This document shows positions 23,760-30,209 of a DNA stretch of 34,467 nucleotides, piece after piece. The notes beneath the pieces are model-generated. The model searched no databases and was not told where the DNA came from. It saw nothing but the letters and a program-made list of their open reading frames with translations. The stretch's first letter is position 1. Every line of letters starts with the position of its first letter. The DNA comes from Chryseobacterium koreense CCUG 49689 (lineage in GTDB: Bacteria; Bacteroidota; Bacteroidia; Flavobacteriales; Weeksellaceae): assembly GCF_001045435.1 (NCBI RefSeq), contig NZ_LFNG01000021.1, positions 1 to 34,467 on the forward strand, given 5' to 3'. The position numbers and the translations under genes were made by a program.

Positions 23760-25076
23760 TTAATTTATCAGTACTTTCTGTTCCCTTGCCTCCAAACCCT
23801 CAAAAAAAGATTTGTAAACAGAAGTTCCACTTTGGAAGAAAGGCTCATTTGTACAGGTAGAACTTCCCAAAATCTCTTGAATCATAACAGTATCCGGAAA
23901 TGCAAACATATTCACGCAAGGGATTAATTTATTCCAATTTAAATTCACTTTTCCCGATGTTTCATTCCAAACCGAACAGTTTATTTTTTTTGCAGCGAGT
24001 AACATTCGGTTGTTTTCCGAAGTTATTTCTTTGGTGAATGCATCTTGTTTCTGTTTGTACTGCTTTAATTTCGCATCAAATTCATCCGAAAATTGTTTTC
24101 GCATTATTTCTGACTCTGCTTCAAGTTTTTTTAAACTGGCGATTTTTAAATTGAATTCTTCTTGCAGTTCCTTTGTTTTTTGTATTTGATTTTTTGTTAA
24201 ATCTGCCACAAGCTGCGTGATTTCCACAGATAGCGCTCTGTTTTGTTCTTTTATGGTTTGAATGCCTTGTTTTTCCTGTTCTGCCTCAAGCTGAGCAATG
24301 AGTAACTCGTTTTCTGCTATTTTTTGTTTGTTCTGATCTCTTTGGGCAGCATTGTTTTCTTTGATCCGGGCAAGTTCGGTTTCTTTTTTCTCGTTAAATT
24401 CTTTTTCCAGCCAGCCTTTTTTCGCTAAAAGTATTTTTTTGGAGCTGGATTGGATTAGTGCTTTTGAACCGGAGATCAAAACATCTTCCAACCAAATCTT
24501 ATGTTTTGATTGGGCATCTTCTAGCAATTTTTTCTCATAATTCTTGCTGTGTTGGGTAATTTCTTCACACAATTTGATATTGTTTTTCTTAATTTTTTCG
24601 ATCTCATCGTATTGCTTGATGATCGCTGGATCTCCTTTTTCAAGATTTTGCAGCTGCACTTTTTTGATGGCGGTTTTTTCAGAAAACGATTTTCTCGTAG
24701 TTTCAATTTCTGCAGTAGTTGCCGGGATTGCGTATCCTTTCACCTCACCCAAATGTTTCTCAAAATTCTCGCCTCTTTTTTCAAAATCCGATTTCCAGCC
24801 GCCGCATTGGCTGCATCTCGCACCAATTTTCATGTCGGCAATCAGATTATCGCGTTCTTTGTTTAGCGCCGCTAATTCGTCCCGTAACTTGGCGATATTA
24901 TCTTTCCAGCGTTTTTCCAATTCGGGGATTTTATTTCTGATCTGGTTTATTTTCTCTTCATTGCCTTCATATAAAGCAGCTTTGCTTTCCACAGCTGTTA
25001 CTTCTGAAATGCCAATGGTTTGCGCGGATAAAACGGCATGCAAAACAAGAAAAGCTATGAATGCGATATTTTTCAT
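23760..25076 (-). CDS. Exported coiled-coil protein with a CxxC pair, unknown function
   Basis: 438 aa. The signal peptide MKNIAFIAFLVLHAVLSAQ is clear. Two long coiled-coil regions follow (about 38-85 and 145-370), rich in Lys, Glu and Gln. They are interrupted by GARCSQCGGWKSDFEKRGE with Cys88 and Cys91 in a CxxC. The C-terminal ~70 residues are different: compact, with three cysteines (INCSVW, IPCVNMF, SSTCTNEP) that may form disulfides. Such a shape suggests a periplasmic rod or tether, but no named family is recognised. It sits 17 bp after the preceding gene, so the two should be co-transcribed. Confidence 0.82.
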   Translation of the reverse strand: MKNIAFIAFLVLHAVLSAQTIGISEVTAVESKAALYEGNEEKINQIRNKIPELEKRWKDNIAKLRDELAALNKERDNLIADMKIGARCSQCGGWKSDFEKRGENFEKHLGEVKGYAIPATTAEIETTRKSFSEKTAIKKVQLQNLEKGDPAIIKQYDEIEKIKKNNIKLCEEITQHSKNYEKKLLEDAQSKHKIWLEDVLISGSKALIQSSSKKILLAKKGWLEKEFNEKKETELARIKENNAAQRDQNKQKIAENELLIAQLEAEQEKQGIQTIKEQNRALSVEITQLVADLTKNQIQKTKELQEEFNLKIASLKKLEAESEIMRKQFSDEFDAKLKQYKQKQDAFTKEITSENNRMLLAAKKINCSVWNETSGKVNLNWNKLIPCVNMFAFPDTVMIQEILGSSTCTNEPFFQSGTSVYKSFFEGLEAREQKVLIN

Positions 25077-25093
25077 GAATGATTTTTTTTTAA

Positions 25094-25762
25094 TTAATCT
25101 CCAAATGGGTCATCTTCAGCGGCAACCAAACTTTTCAGATACTCCAAGGCTTTTTTGATTTTATTGAAATTGCTTCCATCCCCTTTTAAATAAGAGATAT
25201 AAACCCTAGACGTTGTTTTTTGATCAGGATTAGTCAACTTTCGTTCAAAATTTGTGTAATAATCGTTATAATCATCTGTAAAATGATTAGTAACCGCACC
25301 TACCCCCCGTTCCATAAGACCAGTATTTTCAGACAATATTATCATCATGTTACTAACGGGATCGCTTGCTTTCCTACCGCCTTCTAAAGGTGCTTCTTCT
25401 ATGCTGATGATATTTTCTGGAGAGAAACTATAAATGTGATCAATTTCATAATAATCCTTTGGATAGACCGTATATCGCCTTCCCAAAACATATTTTACCG
25501 TTCCCTGATTTTCGCTGTAATTACTTCGCATCCTTTCGTATTTAACTTTATTATCCGAAGAAATAGTAAGGCGATTAAATCGGTAATGCCAAAGTCGAGA
25601 GCCGGTATCTCCATTTTCACTTAAAGTCATATAATGCCCGACGACCTCTTTCAGCTTTTTATTAATATAATTTACGGTTTCCTCCTTTGTTAAGCTCGCC
25701 CCTTGCGAATAGCAGAGGTTAAAGCTTAAAAGCATTAATAAAAAAATTGTTAATCGTTGCAT
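25094..25762 (-). CDS. Exported protein of unknown function
   Basis: 222 aa from the ATG at 25762 (MQRLTIFLLMLLSFNLCYSQ), which gives a clean signal peptide; a start three codons upstream is also possible. The mature protein has many Tyr and Arg residues and alternating strands (GRRYTVYPKDYYEIDHIYSF, KTTSRVYISYLKGD), then a short helical tail with an acidic end (AAEDDPFGD). No named domain recognised. It is the first gene of the three-gene unit and has a promoter at 25846-25876 divergent from the LuxR-type regulator. Confidence 0.8.
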   Translation of the reverse strand: MQRLTIFLLMLLSFNLCYSQGASLTKEETVNYINKKLKEVVGHYMTLSENGDTGSRLWHYRFNRLTISSDNKVKYERMRSNYSENQGTVKYVLGRRYTVYPKDYYEIDHIYSFSPENIISIEEAPLEGGRKASDPVSNMMIILSENTGLMERGVGAVTNHFTDDYNDYYTNFERKLTNPDQKTTSRVYISYLKGDGSNFNKIKKALEYLKSLVAAEDDPFGD

Positions 25763-25845
25763 AATTGTCATATTAAAGGTTTACATTTTTTTAATGTGGA
25801 AAATGATATGATTTTCTGTTTTAGAATTCCATATTCTCATAATGC

Positions 25846-25876
25846 CAAAGATATTTGGGATTTCGTGACCAAACAA
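25846..25876 (-). promoter_or_regulatory. Promoter of the exported coiled-coil cluster
   Basis: On the minus strand TTG (25876-25874), a 20-bp spacer and TATCTTTG (25853-25846), an exact -7 box. Predicted start near 25840 gives a leader of about 78 nt. Its -33 element touches the inverted repeat at 25875-25894. Confidence 0.65.
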
Positions 25877-25894
25877 TACCCACCACTGGGTATT
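25875..25894. promoter_or_regulatory. 8-bp inverted repeat, candidate operator between divergent promoters
   Basis: AATACCCA (25875-25882) and TGGGTATT (25887-25894) are exact reverse complements with a 4-bp gap. The element overlaps the -33 of the minus-strand promoter and lies just where the -33 of the plus-strand promoter (-7 box 25911-25918) should be. This is the expected position for an operator of the divergent LuxR-type regulator. A short T run after the right arm means a terminator reading cannot be excluded, but no gene ends here. Confidence 0.55.
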
Positions 25895-25910
25895 TTTAAC
25901 AAAAAATGGA

Positions 25911-25918
25911 TATATTTG
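25911..25918 (+). promoter_or_regulatory. -7 box of the LuxR-type regulator gene
   Basis: TATATTTG is an exact TAnnTTTG box 55 bp before the ATG at 25974. No good TTTG lies at -33, which fits a promoter that needs an activator, possibly bound at 25875-25894. Confidence 0.55.
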
Positions 25919-25973
25919 AGATTTGACACCTGTAAATTAAGTATTTACCCGTAAAAACGAAGATTTATTCCAT

Positions 25974-26678
25974 ATGAAAAACTACGATGACATAGAACAG
26001 AAGCTCTTTCAGATCGAGCGGAATCTTTCCAAGGATTCCTTTGACATTGCCGATATTTCAGAAATCATCCCGGCTTCCATCATGGTTCACAGTCTAAGCA
26101 AAGGCGCTCCGCAGCAAATCCTGTACATGAATGAGTGGGGCTGCAATAATTTGGGTGTGGAACTTGAAGAGCTCAACAGCTTGCGAGAACAATACTACGA
26201 GCAGTTCTTTATCCGGGAAGAGACCAATGCCATCATTCCACAACTTTTAAGCTACTGCAATGAGGGAGACTATTCCCGGCAACTCAATTTTTTCCAGCGC
26301 GTGAAGCTATACAAGTCTGATAAGCACCGCTGGTTTTATACCGTTTGCAAATTATTGGATAAAAATGATGAGCAGCAGTTGATCATGCTCTCGACACCGA
26401 TTGAAGGTACAGGAACATTGATGGAAAAGGTAAAAAAAGTCCTCGACGAAAACGAGTACATAAGACTCCATTACAAAAAATTCGCATTGCTGACCAAACG
26501 TGAAAAAGAAATCCTCGCATTACTAAGCGGCGGAAAGTCATCGGCAGAAATTGCAGACCTGCTTCACATCTCTAAAGAAACGGTTTCCACACACCGCAAA
26601 AACATCATCAAAAAATTAGAGGTAAAATCTTTTACGGAACTGCTGCGTTTTGCCCTTGCTTTTGATTTGGTTTCTTAA
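25974..26678 (+). CDS. LuxR-type (GerE) transcriptional regulator with PAS-like sensor region
   Basis: 234 aa. The C-terminal 60 residues are a LuxR-type HTH: LTKREKEILALLSGGKSSAE, then IADLLHISKETVSTHRKNII, the recognition helix. The N-terminal ~150 residues have the look of a PAS-like sensor (PASIMVHSLSKGAPQQILYM, GVELEELNSLREQYYEQFF). There is no receiver domain Asp and no kinase nearby. It is divergent from the exported coiled-coil cluster, and the inverted repeat between them could be its binding site (inference). Confidence 0.9.
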   Translation: MKNYDDIEQKLFQIERNLSKDSFDIADISEIIPASIMVHSLSKGAPQQILYMNEWGCNNLGVELEELNSLREQYYEQFFIREETNAIIPQLLSYCNEGDYSRQLNFFQRVKLYKSDKHRWFYTVCKLLDKNDEQQLIMLSTPIEGTGTLMEKVKKVLDENEYIRLHYKKFALLTKREKEILALLSGGKSSAEIADLLHISKETVSTHRKNIIKKLEVKSFTELLRFALAFDLVS

Positions 26679-26720
26679 TGTGGATTGAATAAAATCATCA
26701 GGACTCCAGCAAAACAAACC

Positions 26721-26880
26721 TTATTTGATGATTTGATCTCCTTTCACAGGTCGGAAGACGTTTGCCAATTTCAATTCAGAACTCACACGCGAAATCACGG
26801 ATTTTTCCAAGGTTCGATTGACTGGTTTTTTCTCTTAAAAAAATAGCGGCAACGAAATCATAACCAGTAGTTTTTTTCAT
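26721..26880 (-). pseudogene. Frameshifted small ORF after the DUF4173 gene
   Basis: An ATG at 26880 lies 1 bp after the DUF4173 stop and reads MKKTTGYDFVAAIFLREK, then TSQSNLGK and a stop. Removing one A from the A6 run near 26827-26832 (complement of TTTTTT) joins it to KPVNRTLEKSVISRVSSELK and onwards to GDQIIK and a stop at 26721, giving 52 residues. The second part looks like real protein. The whole stretch is 160 nt, one more than a multiple of three, as expected for a single inserted base. It could be a sequencing error, a pseudogene or a chance ORF; no family recognised. Confidence 0.4.
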
Positions 26881-26881
26881 T

Positions 26882-28252
26882 TTATTTGATAGTTTCGTCA
26901 TAGATTACTTTGGAAAGGAAAGATTTTGCTTGTTTAGATTTTGCTTCCTTCAAAATTTCGTCTCGAAGTTTTTCATCCCCTTTTTCCGATGCATATTTCA
27001 AAAGTTGGCGCTCGCTGAAATGAATGGAAACTCGGTGAAAATTCACTGCAAAATCCTTTCTTTCCATATTGTGCGAAGTGATGATTCCGCCCCAATTCAC
27101 AAAGCTGCAAACCAAAATTACACCATAAAAATACCAAAACATCTGGTTAAAAAGAAATGCATTTGTCTTTTGTTTCTGAACTTTAATGAAAGTCAAAATC
27201 AATCCAATGACCGATAAAATAAGGAAAGCATAAACCCCCAGTCGTTTGTAGGTCAAACCGTAACTTATCACATATTCAGCGTTTTTCAGGAAAGCAGAAA
27301 GAACCAAAACAACATTTAGAACAATCCAAGTTTTAGCCAATATTTTCAGGGATTTCGCATTTTTATCAAAATTAAAACTTCCCTTAAAGTAAAATATAAT
27401 CATTCCAATCGCCATTAAAATGGAGAAAATCACGGCATTTACGCGATTGTGGGTCTCTTCTGAAAGTTTGTTTGGCGACTTGGGGATTTCCACAAACTGC
27501 TCATAATTAAAGGTGATAATGAAAACAAGCAACAAGACGTTTAGCGCGAAGAGAGAAACCACGCCACTCATTCGCTCAGCATCCAAATCCAGAAAGGAAT
27601 AGGTGGATTTCAAATTTTTATCTTCATTAAGAAAATCATTTTTCAGATCGTGGTTCCATCCAAAAACATAGCGGTCAATCTTGAAATTCCAATAATTAAA
27701 TGCGATGAAAAAACCGAGACATCCCAACGCAAAGAATTCCCAAAAATTGAACTCAAAATGAAAATCGGTAAAAATTTGGGCAAAATGTTTACTTCCAGCC
27801 GAGTAAATCGCAAAAAACATGATGATGAAAAATGCGGGAATGAGCACCACAGAAATCAGTTTCTGAAAATTTACTGAAGATTTCCTCATCGGCAACCACT
27901 GTTCAAACTTGAAAAACCGGTAGGGAAAAGTGATGAGGTTCACCACAAAAACCGGCATCGCCAAAAGCGATTTCAAATCGCGGCTTTTCGATTTAAAGGC
28001 CAATAATATTGCAGAAACAAACACTGCGAGGAACGAGATAAAATCGCCGTACCATGCAAAAGCCACTCCAGACAAAACGGTAGTGATAAAAAGAATCAAA
28101 AAATTACGGTTGCGGTATTTTTCATGCGTTTTATAGAGGGTAAGCAAAGCATAACCAATTGCCAAAATTCCGAAATTCAGCCCCATGCTTTCACCATAGA
28201 AAAGCGTGATGAACAAGGCAGTTGTGAGCAGGATGAGTTGATAATTTTTCAT
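26882..28252 (-). CDS. DUF4173-family multi-pass membrane protein
   Basis: 456 aa from the ATG at 28252 (MKNYQLILLTTALFITLFYG). A longer frame would add 31 residues that overlap the upstream gene and is rejected. About ten hydrophobic segments are visible, with a cytoplasmic-looking loop around FGWNHDLKNDFLNEDKNLKS. The segment ILKNAEYVISYGLTYKRLGV followed by YAFLILSVIGLILTFIKVQ is typical of DUF4173 (DUF4153-like) proteins. A soluble Lys/Glu-rich tail follows (EKLRDEILKEAKSKQAK). Function unknown in the family. It is the last intact gene of the winged-helix operon, and a decayed relative lies at 22856-23040. Confidence 0.85.
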   Translation of the reverse strand: MKNYQLILLTTALFITLFYGESMGLNFGILAIGYALLTLYKTHEKYRNRNFLILFITTVLSGVAFAWYGDFISFLAVFVSAILLAFKSKSRDLKSLLAMPVFVVNLITFPYRFFKFEQWLPMRKSSVNFQKLISVVLIPAFFIIMFFAIYSAGSKHFAQIFTDFHFEFNFWEFFALGCLGFFIAFNYWNFKIDRYVFGWNHDLKNDFLNEDKNLKSTYSFLDLDAERMSGVVSLFALNVLLLVFIITFNYEQFVEIPKSPNKLSEETHNRVNAVIFSILMAIGMIIFYFKGSFNFDKNAKSLKILAKTWIVLNVVLVLSAFLKNAEYVISYGLTYKRLGVYAFLILSVIGLILTFIKVQKQKTNAFLFNQMFWYFYGVILVCSFVNWGGIITSHNMERKDFAVNFHRVSIHFSERQLLKYASEKGDEKLRDEILKEAKSKQAKSFLSKVIYDETIK

Positions 28253-28275
28253 GATTGATGATGAGATTTTTGATT

Positions 28276-28569
28276 TTATAAAATTTGAAAAATAATATAC
28301 AGATATAGGCAAGTAATGGGGAGGTTTGCCAAAATATATAGACATGAAATCCAGTATTTACTGCGCATTGTGAACTCGTTCACCGCCTGCAAAAATTCAT
28401 GGAGAAGGATAAGTAGATTGATGACGACGGCAAGGATTACATAATAAATTCCGAACATCAAAAGCAGATCGCTTTTTGAAAAATAAAAAGCAAACAGCAG
28501 AATTGTCCCGATAAACCAGAAAGTGACGAAGACGTGCTTTCCGATTGGTTTTTGTTCAAATGTTTTCAT
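28276..28569 (-). CDS. Small membrane protein of the winged-helix/DUF4173 operon
   Basis: 97 aa with three hydrophobic helices (about 14-30, 33-57 and 73-96) and short charged loops (EFLQAVNEFTMRSKYW). No named domain recognised. It lies 23 bp before the DUF4173 gene. A palindromic promoter element at 28583-28606, almost identical to the one at the head of the operon, lies just upstream, so the gene can be transcribed from an internal promoter. Confidence 0.75.
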   Translation of the reverse strand: MKTFEQKPIGKHVFVTFWFIGTILLFAFYFSKSDLLLMFGIYYVILAVVINLLILLHEFLQAVNEFTMRSKYWISCLYILANLPITCLYLYIIFQIL

Positions 28570-28582
28570 GATTTTTTGTTAT

Positions 28583-28606
28583 AAAGTACTTTGTTTTTCA
28601 AAGTTA
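28583..28606 (-). promoter_or_regulatory. Internal promoter/operator of the winged-helix operon (site B)
   Basis: On the plus strand: AAAGTACTTTG (28583-28593), 5-bp spacer TTTTT, CAAAGTTA (28599-28606). The minus strand of the second half is TAACTTTG, an exact -7 box; together the halves form an imperfect palindrome CTTTG-N5-CAAAG. The outer 19 bases equal those of site A (30090-30113) and only the spacer differs. No clear -33 TTG lies upstream. Confidence 0.7.
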
Positions 28607-28629
28607 AATTGAAAAAAAAATATGGTTGA

Positions 28630-28920
28630 TTACTTCCCTAATAATTTTTCCAATGCCGCCAAATGTTCTTCAAATGCCTTTCTTCCTATCTGGGTAACAC
28701 GGTAAGAAGTCTTCGGTTTCTTGCCAACGAACTCCTTTTTTATCTCGATAAAATTTGATTTTTCCAAAGCAGAACTGTGGCTCGCCAAATTGCCGTCAGT
28801 AATTTCTAGCAGCGTTTTCATCTCGGTGAAATCAACCCAGTCGTTGACCATCAGAACGGACATAATACCCAATCTGACGCGGCTTTCGAATTCTTTGTTG
28901 AGCTGATTAATGTTCACCAT
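28630..28920 (-). CDS. Small winged-helix transcriptional regulator
   Basis: 96 aa from the ATG at 28920 (MVNINQLNKEFESRVRLGIM); the longer frame upstream overlaps the previous gene and is rejected. The pattern RLGIMSVLMVNDWVDFTEMK, LEITDGNLASHSSALEKSNF, then a wing with KKPKTSYRVTQIGRKAFEEH is a winged-helix fold of the MarR/PadR/ArsR type (HTH_27-like). It has no sensor domain. Its place inside an operon of membrane proteins with two palindromic promoters makes it the natural candidate for the repressor that binds them. Confidence 0.88.
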   Translation of the reverse strand: MVNINQLNKEFESRVRLGIMSVLMVNDWVDFTEMKTLLEITDGNLASHSSALEKSNFIEIKKEFVGKKPKTSYRVTQIGRKAFEEHLAALEKLLGK

Positions 28921-28928
28921 AACTTTAA

Positions 28929-29474
28929 TTATATACTTGCATCGATATAATACACAAGACTTAACTTCGGTTTCAAAATAATGATTTGAATTGATCGGGG
29001 AGTCAAACCATCTGTACCAATAAACCACGGATAAACATAGCAGTCATCTTTTAGGATCTCAGATTCATTTATAAACCATGGAGTTTCCTGCTTAAATGAC
29101 ATTCCAAAACTTACTGCTTCTTTTAATAATTCCGGCAATTGATCTCCTCTATACCATTTTCCTGGTTGAGCTTTTTCCAAATCGTCATATTTGAAACCTT
29201 TAATCTTTATTAAATAAGCATCATGATGATCCCCTGTGAAACCGCTCTTTGAAACGTAACTTCTTAAAACTTTTTCAATTTTTTCATCACCCAACTGACA
29301 CCAATTCAACACAAATCTCACATCACTATTAGTCGCCTCATCAATCTTATCTCTGTTTCCCCAAGTTATGGAGTAAGCAAAAAAAGTAAGCACAATGGCA
29401 ATAAGGCCACATGAAAGCAGTCCAATAGCTGCAAAAATATTACGTAACACACTGTTTTTAAGCAATTTCATCAC
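28929..29474 (-). CDS. Membrane-anchored protein of unknown function
   Basis: 181 aa. One N-terminal membrane helix (about 11-33, IFAAIGLLSCGLIAIVLTFF) is followed by a soluble, probably extracytoplasmic domain with DVRFVLNWCQLGDEKIEKVL, KGFKYDDLEKAQPGKWYRGD and ETPWFINESEILKDDCYVYP. Not recognised. It overlaps the upstream gene by 4 bp and ends 8 bp before the winged-helix start, so all three are tightly coupled. Confidence 0.8.
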   Translation of the reverse strand: MMKLLKNSVLRNIFAAIGLLSCGLIAIVLTFFAYSITWGNRDKIDEATNSDVRFVLNWCQLGDEKIEKVLRSYVSKSGFTGDHHDAYLIKIKGFKYDDLEKAQPGKWYRGDQLPELLKEAVSFGMSFKQETPWFINESEILKDDCYVYPWFIGTDGLTPRSIQIIILKPKLSLVYYIDASI

Positions 29475-30088
29475 TTGTACTTTTTATGCATCACCAATCC
29501 ATACACCATGTGCAAAACGCCAAAACCGATCGCCCAGAAAACCAAGCCCCATCCTAGGAAAAAGAAGGAAATCAGACCAAGAGCGACTTCGCAATAACCT
29601 AAATATTTCACGTCGGATAAAGTGTATTTTTCCGCATTCACCAGTGCCAATCCGTAAAAAATCAAAGTCGATGGCGCAATCAACACGAATAAATGATGAT
29701 AAAGCAAACCGAGACAAAAGAAACCACCCGTAACTAAAGGAACTGCAAAATTAAACAGTAACCGTCTTGTGGTTTTATCCCAGATTTTTAGATTATTTTC
29801 CTTGCTTTTTCTAGCAGTGAAAAAATATCCGGAAAACACAGCCAGTACAAGAATTACAGTTCCAATCAAAATAAGTTCTTTAACTAAATCCCGACTGAAA
29901 ACATTTTTGTTTCCTTCAAAATAATTAATCCCTTCCCTTTGAAAAACAAAATAAACATAGATGGCACCGACAAAAGCGATCAAACCTGCAAAAACTCCCG
30001 AAAGTCCGCTCAGCGAAATAAACCGGGAACTCCGTTCCATCATCGAACGGATGTGCGAAAGGTCTTCGTGGTAATTTTTTGACTCCAT
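29471..30088 (-). CDS. First gene of the winged-helix operon: membrane protein of unknown function
   Basis: 205 aa from the ATG at 30088, giving MESKNYHEDLSHIRSMMERSS and then about six hydrophobic helices (LSGVFAGLIAFVGAIYVYFV, LVKELILIGTVILVLAVFSG and others). The longer frame would extend through the operon promoter and is rejected. The N-terminal segment IRSMMERSSRFISLSGLSGV is typical of a membrane protein family that accompanies such winged-helix regulators in Bacteroidota; no function is known to me. It overlaps the next gene by 4 bp. Confidence 0.82.
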   Translation of the reverse strand: MESKNYHEDLSHIRSMMERSSRFISLSGLSGVFAGLIAFVGAIYVYFVFQREGINYFEGNKNVFSRDLVKELILIGTVILVLAVFSGYFFTARKSKENNLKIWDKTTRRLLFNFAVPLVTGGFFCLGLLYHHLFVLIAPSTLIFYGLALVNAEKYTLSDVKYLGYCEVALGLISFFFLGWGLVFWAIGFGVLHMVYGLVMHKKYK

Positions 30089-30089
30089 A

Positions 30090-30135
30090 AAAGTACTTTG
30101 AGATACAAAGTTATAATTTATTTTGAATTGTCCAA
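30090..30135 (-). promoter_or_regulatory. Main promoter/operator of the winged-helix operon (site A)
   Basis: On the minus strand TTG (30135-30133), a 19-bp spacer and TAACTTTG (30113-30106) form a complete Bacteroidota promoter. The plus strand reads AAAGTACTTTG (30090-30100), AGATA, CAAAGTTA (30106-30113), the same imperfect palindrome as site B. It overlaps the -7 box and the predicted transcription start, so a bound protein would block initiation. Confidence 0.75.
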
Positions 30136-30187
30136 TATTTTTGCGGATGTTTTTCATAAAAATTTTAACAGCAATATGAAAACAACC

Positions 30188-30195
30188 TATATTTG
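30188..30195 (+). promoter_or_regulatory. -7 box of the GH92 gene
   Basis: TATATTTG is an exact TAnnTTTG box, 14 bp before the ATG at 30210. A weak TTTT at 30163-30166 stands at 21 bp spacing. It is divergent from the winged-helix operon promoter, about 75 bp apart. Confidence 0.6.
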
Positions 30196-30209
30196 ATAAA
30201 TTTTCCGAT

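Noticed and set aside
25757..25954. 65-residue plus-strand frame between the exported cluster and the LuxR-type gene
   Set aside because: It spans both divergent promoters and the inverted repeat, and its composition is not protein-like.
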